NCBI RefSeq assembly: GCF_024181285.1
Contig: NZ_CP051201.1
Span: forward strand, 310,001-374,000
Length of the DNA: 64,000 bases
Direction of reading: 5' to 3'
DNA from: Treponema sp. OMZ 790
GTDB taxonomy: Bacteria > Spirochaetota > Spirochaetia > Treponematales > Treponemataceae
Shown: positions 26,431-33,656 of the stretch, piece after piece
Numbering within the stretch: position 1 is the first letter of the stretch
How the letters are laid out: the number at the start of each line of letters is the position of its first letter
The notes under the pieces: model-generated
Databases searched by the model: none
What the model was told of the DNA's origin: nothing
What the model saw: only the letters and a program-made list of their open reading frames with translations
Program-made: the position numbers and the translations under genes

Positions 26431-26480
26431 GTGTTTTACTGAAATATATAAAAAAAATATGATTTTTTTATATAAACTAC

Positions 26481-26708
26481 TCAGGGCAACCGCACCAGAT
26501 TGCTGAAGCGGTTGGCTTCCTTATTGAGCGAAATTTTAAACAAAATTTCGCTCTTTTGTTCAAAAAAACAGGGTAACCGCATCATAGGGGGAACAAAATA
26601 GCAAAAAAATAGGCTGTGAATACCCCTCTTGCAGCCGCATAGCGGCGAAAGGCGGGTTGAACAGCCTATGTTTTTTGCGAAGATGAAACTCTGGTGCGGT
26701 TACCCTGA
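26481..26708. mobile_element. 228-bp MITE with 19-bp inverted ends and 8-bp target duplication
   Basis: The ends TCAGGGCAACCGCACCAGA (26481-26499) and TCTGGTGCGGTTACCCTGA (26690-26708) are inverted repeats with one mismatch. TAAACTAC flanks it on both sides (26473-26480, 26709-26716), an 8-bp target duplication. No protein is encoded. Inside are a perfect 12-bp hairpin (26526-26537 with 26542-26553) followed by TTTTG, a 17-bp hairpin with one bulge (26601-26617 with 26661-26678), and an internal copy of the end sequence (26569-26587). It must be moved by a transposase encoded elsewhere. Confidence 0.88.
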
Positions 26709-26711
26709 TAA

Positions 26712-26779
26712 ACTACTGTAGTAGTATTGACAAGTTTGATTATTTTTATTAAAATAAACTGAAACTACCGGAGTAGTAT
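26712..26779 (+). promoter_or_regulatory. Promoter with twin operators of the BlaI-type repressor
   Basis: ACTACTGTAGTAGTAT (26712-26727) and ACTACCGGAGTAGTAT (26764-26779) differ at two of 16 positions and each is a partial palindrome of ACTAC/GTAGT. Between them are TTGACA (26727-26732), 17 bp and TAAAAT (26750-26755). The second copy covers the GGAG ribosome site (26770-26773). BlaI/MecI/CopY repressors bind such paired dyads, so autoregulation is likely. Confidence 0.75.
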
Positions 26780-27148
26780 ATGGAAATAAAACTGTTTGAT
26801 TCTGAATTAAAAGTGATGAATATTCTTTGGGATAGGGGAGCGATGACTGCAAAACAAATTTCTATGATATTGAATGAAGAAATTGGATGGAATGTGAATA
26901 CTACCTATACCTTGATAAACCGCTGTATTAAAAAGGGTGCAATTGAGCGTGTTGAGCCTAATTTTATGTGTAAGGCTCTGATTTCAAAACAAAAAGTTCA
27001 AGAAGTTGAGACAAAAAATTTAATAGACAAAATTTATGACGGATCTGCAGATTTACTTTTTTCGGCACTTTTGGGCAGAAAAAAACTGTCGAAGGCTCAG
27101 ATAAATAAATTAAAGCAAATAGTTAAAGATTTTGATGATGAGGCTTGA
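26780..27148 (+). CDS. BlaI/MecI/CopY-family repressor
   Basis: A 122-aa winged-helix repressor. Residues 4-70 carry the family pattern ELKVMNILWDRGAMTAKQISMIL and NVNTTYTLINRCIKKGAIER, the recognition helix being the NVNTTYTLINR stretch. The C-terminal part (about 75-120) is the helical dimerisation and cleavage region. In the family a membrane M56 protease senses a signal and inactivates the repressor. Twin operator copies flank its own promoter. The following M56 gene starts 1 nt after its stop, so signal protein and repressor are made together. Confidence 0.93.
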   Translation: MEIKLFDSELKVMNILWDRGAMTAKQISMILNEEIGWNVNTTYTLINRCIKKGAIERVEPNFMCKALISKQKVQEVETKNLIDKIYDGSADLLFSALLGRKKLSKAQINKLKQIVKDFDDEA

Positions 27149-27149
27149 T

Positions 27150-28265
27150 ATGATTTTAATGGAAAAAAGTATAACCGGTATTTTTTTAATTTTTGTTATT
27201 ATGCTCATCCGCTTATTTATGCCGGATAAAATTCCTAAAAGAACCTTTGTAATTTTATGGTTTATAAGCATTATTCACCTTTTATTACCCTTTTCAATTC
27301 CTTTTAGGTTTAGTATCTATTCTGTTTTTAATTCTAATAAGAACATACTCTCAGCTCTTAGTTTTTTAACTCAAAATGATTCGGTTTTAAGTATTTCGGA
27401 TTTAAAAATGCTGCTTTATGAAAAAGAATCGATTTTTCCTTTTTTTAAAAACTTACCGCCGTGGTTTATTTGGGTTTGGATTGCGGGTTCTCTTATTTGT
27501 GCCTTATTTTTTTTACATTCATATCTTCGTTTTATAATTAAATCAAGATCATCGATGGTTCTTTCTCAGAAAGAGACTGAAGCTATACTTAATTTTGATA
27601 CTTTACGAAGAAAAATTAAAATACTCATATCCGATAAAATAGACATACCGCTGACATATGGACTTTTTAATCCTGTTATAATTATCCCTGAACATTATAA
27701 CTTAATCAATGATAAAGATATCCGATATATCGCATATCATGAGTATGTACATATTAAAAATTTTGATTCCGCTATAAAAATAATTGCAACAATTTCGGTT
27801 GCCGTTCATTGGTTTAATCCATTTGTCTGGATTTTATATATTTTGCTTTCCCGAGATATCGAATTATCTTGCGATGAATCGGTTATCAAATATTTCGGCA
27901 GGAAATCAAAAAAAGAATACGCCAATGCTTTAATTAGAATGGAAGAAATAAAGAGCTCTTTTATACCTGTTTGTAATTTTTTTAATAAAAGTTTAATAGA
28001 GAAGAGAATTTTATCTATTATGAGAATAAAAAAGAAGTCTAAGATTATCACGGTTTTTTCTTGTCTATTAGTATTGAGTGTAAGCTTTCTTTTTGCAGCC
28101 TCCGAAAAAAAATCTTTTAAAACAGCCGGCTCTAAACCTAGAGTTTATATGATAAACGGCAATGGAGAAATAACTAGTTATGATATTAAAAATTTACCCG
28201 GCAAAATAAAAGAAAGAAAGATTATTTCGGTAATTAAAATTGATAAAAACAATAATTCAGAATAA
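27150..28265 (+). CDS. BlaR1-type M56 membrane metalloprotease
   Basis: A 371-aa membrane protease of family M56. Start ATG 27150 has GAGG 6 nt upstream, inside blaI. Four membrane helices are seen (about 8-25, 33-52, 110-130, 303-320). The zinc motif HEYVH is near residue 201-205, with the third ligand in ELSCDES near 245, all on the cytoplasmic side. After the last helix only about 50 residues remain, so the large penicillin-binding sensor of BlaR1/MecR1 is absent. It therefore senses something other than a beta-lactam through that domain, or another partner does the sensing. Confidence 0.88.
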   Translation: MILMEKSITGIFLIFVIMLIRLFMPDKIPKRTFVILWFISIIHLLLPFSIPFRFSIYSVFNSNKNILSALSFLTQNDSVLSISDLKMLLYEKESIFPFFKNLPPWFIWVWIAGSLICALFFLHSYLRFIIKSRSSMVLSQKETEAILNFDTLRRKIKILISDKIDIPLTYGLFNPVIIIPEHYNLINDKDIRYIAYHEYVHIKNFDSAIKIIATISVAVHWFNPFVWILYILLSRDIELSCDESVIKYFGRKSKKEYANALIRMEEIKSSFIPVCNFFNKSLIEKRILSIMRIKKKSKIITVFSCLLVLSVSFLFAASEKKSFKTAGSKPRVYMINGNGEITSYDIKNLPGKIKERKIISVIKIDKNNNSE

Positions 28266-28290
28266 ATTTTATATTTTAAGGAGTATTAAA

Positions 28291-29571
28291 ATGAAAAGAA
28301 GTCAATGTAAATTAATTAAAATATTAAGCTTTTTCTTAATATTTTTATTTGTTTTTAGCAGCGTATTTGCACAAACTGAAACTGAATGCGAAAAAATTGT
28401 ACAAATAGCAATGGATTGCTGTAATGAAAAATCTTTAACTAAGATACTGCCGTATTTATCTGAAGATTTTTCAGTTGCAGGACATAGCGGTAATTTGGCA
28501 GAGACTATATTTAAGCAATTAGTATCGGCTGTAGGATCAATAGTTTCATATCATAAAAAAGAAAGCCGGCTTGAAGCCGATAAATTGATTTTGGAGTATT
28601 CGATTGAATATTCACAAGTGGGAAAAAAAGATTCCGTGTTTATTTTTAATAAGGATAATTTACTTATTGGAGCTGAACTTATGAAAATAAGGGTAAAAAC
28701 CTTATCACCGGAAGAAAGAACCATAGAGTATAATAAAGCTAATCTTATATCCGTTCCAATAATTCTTGCAGGAAATATTCCTCTTGTTGAGGTATTCTTG
28801 AACGGTGAAAACCGATTATTTTTATTGGACAGCGGAGCTTCGTTTTCTATTTTGAATTCAAAATATGTTGAAGGTTTGGATAAAAGCAAAAAAAAATTAG
28901 GCAGCTTACAGGATGTCAGCGGTAATGCTTCAATTTCAAATATGGATGTAGTTACCGTAAAAGAACTGGAATTTGCCGGCAGCAAAATAAAAAATCAAAA
29001 AACGGTAATTCTTGATATGAGTCATCTTGAAGAAACTTTAGAAACGGACGGTATATACGGATTAATCGGGTATGATATGTTAAAAGAATATGATTTCTTT
29101 TTAGATTATTCAAAAAAAACTTTAGCACTCATTAATCCTGAGCATATTGATGATTTTATAAAAAATAATAAGTTAAAAACGAATTCTAAACTTTCTTGTA
29201 AAATGATAGGTCATATTCCTATGATTGAAGTTTTAATCGGAAATAAAGCATATCAAATGGGTATAGATACCGGAGCAGAGACTAACCTGATAGACAGCTC
29301 TTATTTTAATGATTTGGAATATCTTTTGCAAAATAAACAAAAAGATGTGCTTGGAGGGGCCGCAGGCATTAAAAAAGAAATATATACAGGAGAATTAAAA
29401 AAGCTAATAGTTGGTAAAAATGTATATAAAAATTTAAGGACTTCTTTTTCGGATATTTCTCATTTAAGAAAAAGACCTGAGAGTTATGATGGACTTTTAG
29501 GCTATCCCTTTTTGTCTTCACAGCCGGTTCTTATAAGTTATAAACGAGGAGAGGTTATTTTGTTTAAATAA
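28291..29571 (+). CDS. Exported protein with two retropepsin-like aspartic protease domains
   Basis: A 426-aa protein with a signal peptide (ILSFFLIFLFVFSSVFA, cleavage after AFA-like VFA). AAGGAG lies 8 nt before ATG 28291. Residues 30-150 form an N-terminal domain of unknown type. Two retropepsin-like units follow: the first with DSGAS near 194 and GLIGYDML near 270, the second with DTGAE near 330 and GLLGYPFLS near 410. Each has the D-(S/T)-G-A catalytic turn and the hydrophobic-hydrophobic-G flap partner. The two halves could form one active site, as in pepsin. It lies 25 nt after the M56 gene, so it probably belongs to the same operon. Confidence 0.8.
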   Translation: MKRSQCKLIKILSFFLIFLFVFSSVFAQTETECEKIVQIAMDCCNEKSLTKILPYLSEDFSVAGHSGNLAETIFKQLVSAVGSIVSYHKKESRLEADKLILEYSIEYSQVGKKDSVFIFNKDNLLIGAELMKIRVKTLSPEERTIEYNKANLISVPIILAGNIPLVEVFLNGENRLFLLDSGASFSILNSKYVEGLDKSKKKLGSLQDVSGNASISNMDVVTVKELEFAGSKIKNQKTVILDMSHLEETLETDGIYGLIGYDMLKEYDFFLDYSKKTLALINPEHIDDFIKNNKLKTNSKLSCKMIGHIPMIEVLIGNKAYQMGIDTGAETNLIDSSYFNDLEYLLQNKQKDVLGGAAGIKKEIYTGELKKLIVGKNVYKNLRTSFSDISHLRKRPESYDGLLGYPFLSSQPVLISYKRGEVILFK

Positions 29572-29590
29572 ATTTTAAACTTTGCTTATG

Positions 29591-29619
29591 TTGTAAATTT
29601 CTTTTTTTTTTGATATAAT
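29591..29619 (+). promoter_or_regulatory. Leaderless-type promoter of AAA/PD-(D/E)XK gene 1
   Basis: TTGTAA (29591-29596), 17 bp, TATAAT (29614-29619), then 6 nt to ATG 29626. No ribosome site. Confidence 0.75.
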
Positions 29620-29625
29620 TTAACT

Positions 29626-31227
29626 ATGAGTACGATACGAAAGATGCCCATAGGTGTTCAAAGTTTTGAAGATTTACGTTCAAAAGATTTTATCTATATC
29701 GATAAAACCGAATTTATTTGGAAGCTGGTTGACAGCAGTAAAGTTCACTTTTTAAGCCGTCCGCGCCGCTTTGGGAAGAGCCTTTTGCTTTCAACTTTAA
29801 AGGCTTATTTTCTCGGTCAAAAAGAACTCTTTAAGGGTTTAGCGATTGAGAAACTTGAAGAGACCGAAAAGGACAAAAGAGAAATTTGGCAGAAATATCC
29901 CGTATTCTACTTGGACTTTAACGCCGAAAGCTATATGGATATCAAAAGCCTTGAAGCCGTTTTAAACACTCATCTTTCTTTATGGGAAAAAGAATATGGG
30001 ACTGAAACTGCAGAGACTACTTTTCCAAGCCGTTTTGCCGGCCTTATCCGCCGAGCTTATGAAAAAACCGGTAAGCAGGTTGTCGTTCTCATAGATGAAT
30101 ACGATAAACCCTTGCTTCAAACCATGTGGAAGGATGAAGCCCTAAACGAAACCTACCGTACAATCCTTAAAGGCTTTTTCGGAGTTATCAAAAGTGCAGA
30201 TCAGTATCTCCGTTTTGCTTTTTTAACCGGAGTTACAAAATTCAGTAAGGTCAGCATATTCAGCGATTTAAACAATTTGCGGGATTTAAGCCTATTGTCC
30301 GATTATTCGGCAATCTGCGGTATTTCGCAAGAAGAACTTGAAGCCGGGTTTGAACCTGAAATTAAATCTCTTGCAGAAAAAAATGACATAAACTATGAAG
30401 AAGCTCTTACAAATTTAAAGCAAAGATATGACGGTTACCTTTTTGCAAGAAAAGGAAAGCCAATGTATAATCCATTTAGTCTTATCAGTGTTTTTGCTTC
30501 CGGAGAATTTTCAAGCTATTGGTTTGCAACAGGCACTCCGACTTTTTTGGTGGACTACTTAAAAAGGGCTTATTACAATATTCCCGACCTTGACGGAAAC
30601 GTAAAAATGAATGAGGCAGGTTTAGAAACCTATAGAGCTGAGGCCGTAAACCCGTTACCAATCTTGTTTCAATCGGGTTATCTTACGATTAAAGATTATG
30701 ATAAGGAATTTGAACTTTACCGCTTAGGCTTTCCCAATGATGAGGTGCGCTACGGCTTTTTACATAATTTACTTCCTGCCTATACTTCGATCACTTACGA
30801 TAAAACAGGTTTTTCCGTTATGGAATTTACCAAGGCTGTAAGAGAAGGGAATGTAGATTTATTTATGGAAAAGATGAAGGGCATAATATCGGGAATTCCT
30901 TATGATAACTTAACCGAAAAAGATTTAGCCCTGCGTGAACAAAACTATCAGACAGCTGTCTATCTTATATTCGCTTTGATGAACCGGTTTGTACACACGG
31001 AAGTATATTGTGCAACCGGAAGGGCTGATTGTATTGTAGAATTAAAAGACAAGGTTTATATCTTTGAGTTTAAACTTACCTCAAATGCAAACGCCGAAGA
31101 TGCTCTTAAACAAATCAAAGAAAAAAATTATGCAGATAAGTATTCGGGAAGCGGTAAACAAATTATTCTTATCGGTGCAAGCTTTGATGAAGAAAAAAGA
31201 ACTATCAAAGATTGGAAAATAATATGA
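29626..31227 (+). CDS. AAA-ATPase-like / PD-(D/E)XK nuclease-like protein, paralogue 1
   Basis: A 533-aa cytoplasmic protein of the AAA-ATPase_like plus PDDEXK_9 (DUF1703) family. The N-terminus has the family start [23 protein letters not shown], a Walker A-like [15 protein letters not shown] near residues 43-57, and Walker [13 protein letters not shown] near 154-165. The C-terminus carries the nuclease-fold residues [19 protein letters not shown] near 465-483 (Asp, then E-x-K). Family function is not established; roles in genome conflict have been suggested. It is one of three paralogues in this window, closest to that at 54433. It has a leaderless promoter and runs towards radA. Confidence 0.88.
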   Translation: MSTIRKMPIGVQSFEDLRSKDFIYIDKTEFIWKLVDSSKVHFLSRPRRFGKSLLLSTLKAYFLGQKELFKGLAIEKLEETEKDKREIWQKYPVFYLDFNAESYMDIKSLEAVLNTHLSLWEKEYGTETAETTFPSRFAGLIRRAYEKTGKQVVVLIDEYDKPLLQTMWKDEALNETYRTILKGFFGVIKSADQYLRFAFLTGVTKFSKVSIFSDLNNLRDLSLLSDYSAICGISQEELEAGFEPEIKSLAEKNDINYEEALTNLKQRYDGYLFARKGKPMYNPFSLISVFASGEFSSYWFATGTPTFLVDYLKRAYYNIPDLDGNVKMNEAGLETYRAEAVNPLPILFQSGYLTIKDYDKEFELYRLGFPNDEVRYGFLHNLLPAYTSITYDKTGFSVMEFTKAVREGNVDLFMEKMKGIISGIPYDNLTEKDLALREQNYQTAVYLIFALMNRFVHTEVYCATGRADCIVELKDKVYIFEFKLTSNANAEDALKQIKEKNYADKYSGSGKQIILIGASFDEEKRTIKDWKII

Positions 31228-31281
31228 GCCCAATTTGTGAGCATAAATGCGAAGACTGTAATTTAAAAAATAGGAAACTTT

Positions 31282-32667
31282 ATGGCAAAAAAGAAAACAG
31301 GAAACCTTGCACACCGCTGTAGTAATTGCGGTTATACTCAAGCCAAATGGCTGGGGCGCTGTCCCGAATGCGGCGAGTGGAATACATTTGAAGAAGTTAC
31401 AATCAATGAAAATTATTCCGCAGCCGAAAGGAACCTTGCAGAAAAATTTGTAAAAGAAGCTCACTCCGTTCCTCTCGATGCTATTGAGGCTAATGATGCA
31501 GTCCGCATTTCGACGGGGATTGCGGAATTTGACAGGGTGCTGGGAGGAGGAGCCGTAAAGCGTTCTGCAATTTTAATCGGAGGAGAGCCGGGCATAGGAA
31601 AATCGACCCTTCTCTTACAGGCCGCCTCAGCCGCTTCTTCGGGCTCGGTAAAAAAAGTGCTCTATGTTTCGGGAGAAGAGTCGGGTGGTCAGATCCGTTC
31701 CAGAGCCGACAGGCTGAATCTTCCTTTAAAAAATATCGAGCTTTTATGCACCTGTAGACTTGAAGATGCGGAGAGGGTATTAAACAAGGTTAATCCTGTT
31801 TTTGTAATAATCGATTCAATTCAAACCATGTACTCCGCAGATGCAGGAGCTGTTCCCGGTACGGTCAATCAGTTAAAGCTATGCGCTCACGAGCTTGTGT
31901 CTTGGGTTAAGGAGAGAGACAGCGTTTTGTTTTTAACTGCCCATGTAACCAAGGACGGAAACATAGCGGGCCCCAAGGTGCTTGAACACTTAGTCGATAC
32001 CGTTATTTCTTTTGAAAGAACTGAAGACGATGTACGCTTTTTGCGTGCATTAAAAAACCGTTTCGGTTCAGTAGATGAGCTTGGAATTTTTTCGATGGAC
32101 GAGGGCGGCTTAAAGGCCATAGATGATCCTTCCTCTCTATTTATTACAAACAGATCGGGCTCTCTTCCGGCCGGCTCTGCAGCAGTTCCGGTCTGCGAGG
32201 GAAGCCGCGTTTTTATGGTAGAAATACAGGCCCTTACGGTTCCTGCCAAGGGTGCGGTTACAAGAGTCTTTTCGGACAAGATAGATTCTGCCCGAGTCAG
32301 CCGCATCGCCGCCGTTTTGGAAAAAAGAATAGGCCTGCAATTTTCGGATCAGGATATTTATGTAAACGTTGCAGGAGGTATAAGGCTTAAAGAACCCGCC
32401 GCCGATCTCGCCATAGCACTTGCTCTTTATTCCGCCCGTGCAAATATTCCTGCCCAAAAAGAAGGAGCCTACATTGGCGAATTGAGCCTTGCAGGAGAAA
32501 TCCGAAGCGTCAAAAAATTAAAGCAAAGAATCAAAACCGCCCAAAGCATGGGCTTTACAAAGGTAGTGTCGCCGCCTCCTTCCGATTCCGAGACAGGAGA
32601 TATAAATACCTCACAGCTTTTTAAGGCAGAAGATTTAAGCTCGGCAATAAAGAAGGTTTTTGGGTAA
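31282..32667 (+). CDS. radA: DNA repair protein RadA
   Basis: A 461-aa RadA/Sms, a RecA-like helicase that promotes branch migration in recombination. An N-terminal C4 zinc finger (CSNCGYTQAKWLGRCPECGEW, residues about 13-34), Walker A GGEPGIGKST near 99, the RadA signature KNRFG near 255 and a C-terminal Lon-protease-like domain (from about 290, with no catalytic Ser) give the complete layout. AGGAA lies 6 nt before the ATG. It lies 54 nt after the AAA/PD-(D/E)XK gene, so read-through is likely. Confidence 0.97.
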   Translation: MAKKKTGNLAHRCSNCGYTQAKWLGRCPECGEWNTFEEVTINENYSAAERNLAEKFVKEAHSVPLDAIEANDAVRISTGIAEFDRVLGGGAVKRSAILIGGEPGIGKSTLLLQAASAASSGSVKKVLYVSGEESGGQIRSRADRLNLPLKNIELLCTCRLEDAERVLNKVNPVFVIIDSIQTMYSADAGAVPGTVNQLKLCAHELVSWVKERDSVLFLTAHVTKDGNIAGPKVLEHLVDTVISFERTEDDVRFLRALKNRFGSVDELGIFSMDEGGLKAIDDPSSLFITNRSGSLPAGSAAVPVCEGSRVFMVEIQALTVPAKGAVTRVFSDKIDSARVSRIAAVLEKRIGLQFSDQDIYVNVAGGIRLKEPAADLAIALALYSARANIPAQKEGAYIGELSLAGEIRSVKKLKQRIKTAQSMGFTKVVSPPPSDSETGDINTSQLFKAEDLSSAIKKVFG

Positions 32668-32782
32668 ATTTGTGCGTGAACAAAATTTATCTTAATCTTG
32701 TTTCTTTAGATTTTTTTGATTGGTTCATGATTTGGTATTGTAATTGGGTTGTATCCATAATTATATATGCTTGTATATTTGA

Positions 32783-32870
32783 TGTCAATATAAAATTTTA
32801 CATTGACAGAGGAAATGCAATGACATGTCGAATCGAAAAAGTTGACATTGCCAATATATTTATTTATAAT
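32783..32870 (+). promoter_or_regulatory. Toxin-antitoxin promoter with inverted repeat
   Basis: TTGACA (32842-32847), 17 bp, TATAAT (32865-32870), then AAAAGGAG before the antitoxin ATG. Upstream TGTCAAT (32783-32789) and ATTGACA (32802-32808) form an inverted repeat that may bind the antitoxin complex. Confidence 0.7.
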
Positions 32871-32891
32871 ATACAAAAAGGAGTTACTACT

Positions 32892-33152
32892 ATGGCACAG
32901 ACAAACATAAATATCCGCATAGATGAGGACTTAAAAAAACAGTTTGAAGCTTTTTGTTCCGATATTGGAATGACAATGACAACAGCATTTTGCGTGTTTG
33001 CAAAAGCGGCGGTTAGGAAACAAAAAATACCGTTTGAAATATCAACAGATCCATTCTACAGTGAAAGTAACATGGCTCACTTACGCCGCGGAATTGAAGC
33101 TCTGAACGCCGGAAAATGGGTAGAACATGAGCTTATCGAGGCGGGCGAATGA
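32892..33152 (+). CDS. RelB/DinJ-family antitoxin
   Basis: An 86-aa protein from ATG 32892 (AAAGGAG 10 nt upstream). The N-terminus INIRIDEDLKKQFEAFCSDIGMTMTTAFCVFAKAAVR is the ribbon-helix-helix DNA-binding domain of RelB/DinJ antitoxins; the C-terminal 35 residues should wrap the toxin. Its last 4 nt overlap the toxin ATG (ATGA). It should repress its own promoter and neutralise the YoeB-type toxin. Confidence 0.93.
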   Translation: MAQTNINIRIDEDLKKQFEAFCSDIGMTMTTAFCVFAKAAVRKQKIPFEISTDPFYSESNMAHLRRGIEALNAGKWVEHELIEAGE

Positions 33153-33409
33153 AAAAAATATGGTTTGATGAAGCTTGGGAAGATTATGTGTATTGGCAAA
33201 CACAAGATAAGAAAACAATAAAGCGTATCAACATGCTGGTTAAAGATATTGAACGTAGAAACTTTGACGGTATAGGAAAACCGGAACCCCTAAAAGGCGA
33301 GTTGAGCGGGTTTTGGAGCCGTCGTATTGATGAAGTGAACAGGCTTGTGTACCGTGTAAGCAAAAATACTCTAGAAATTCTATCCTGCCGTGGACATTAC
33401 GAGGATTAA
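33149..33409 (+). CDS. yoeB: YoeB/Txe-family mRNA endonuclease toxin
   Basis: An 86-aa toxin of the RelE superfamily, YoeB branch. The family landmarks are WFDEAWEDYVYWQ at the start, KPEPLKGELSGFWSRRIDEVNRLVYRV in the centre (with the catalytic Glu and Arg region), and the conserved end SCRGHYED with the catalytic His. YoeB cleaves mRNA in the ribosomal A site. Full length and intact. Start overlaps the antitoxin stop by 4 nt. Confidence 0.95.
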   Translation: MKKIWFDEAWEDYVYWQTQDKKTIKRINMLVKDIERRNFDGIGKPEPLKGELSGFWSRRIDEVNRLVYRVSKNTLEILSCRGHYED

Positions 33410-33559
33410 TCGAAATGAGGTTATATATAAATACAAAAAAATATCTATAGATGAATTTATTTACCGAATTAAAAGGCTGCCCCATTTGGGGACAGCCGAC
33501 AGTTCATTCGGCCCTTGTGTTATCGGTTATTTTAAATTGGTTTTGAACCATTCAAACGG

Positions 33560-33588
33560 TTGATATTTGTGTGGAAACGTGTTACACT
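33560..33588 (+). promoter_or_regulatory. Promoter of the FGE-fold lipoprotein
   Basis: TTGATA (33560-33565), 17 bp, TACACT (33583-33588). It gives a leader of about 60 nt with GGAGG before the ATG. A GGCTGCCCC...GGGGACAGCC hairpin at 33472-33497 lies between the toxin gene and this promoter and may end the toxin transcript. Confidence 0.7.
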
Positions 33589-33656
33589 GTACCGTAATGA
33601 TAGACAAATGCACCGCCGGCAGTTAAATTAAAAATTAACTTTGACAGGAGGAACCT

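Noticed and set aside
26481-26708. Small coding gene inside the MITE
   Set aside because: All frames are broken by stops within the hairpins; no start with a ribosome site.
27150-28265. True beta-lactam sensor BlaR1
   Set aside because: The extracellular penicillin-binding domain is absent; only the M56 protease part and a short tail are present.
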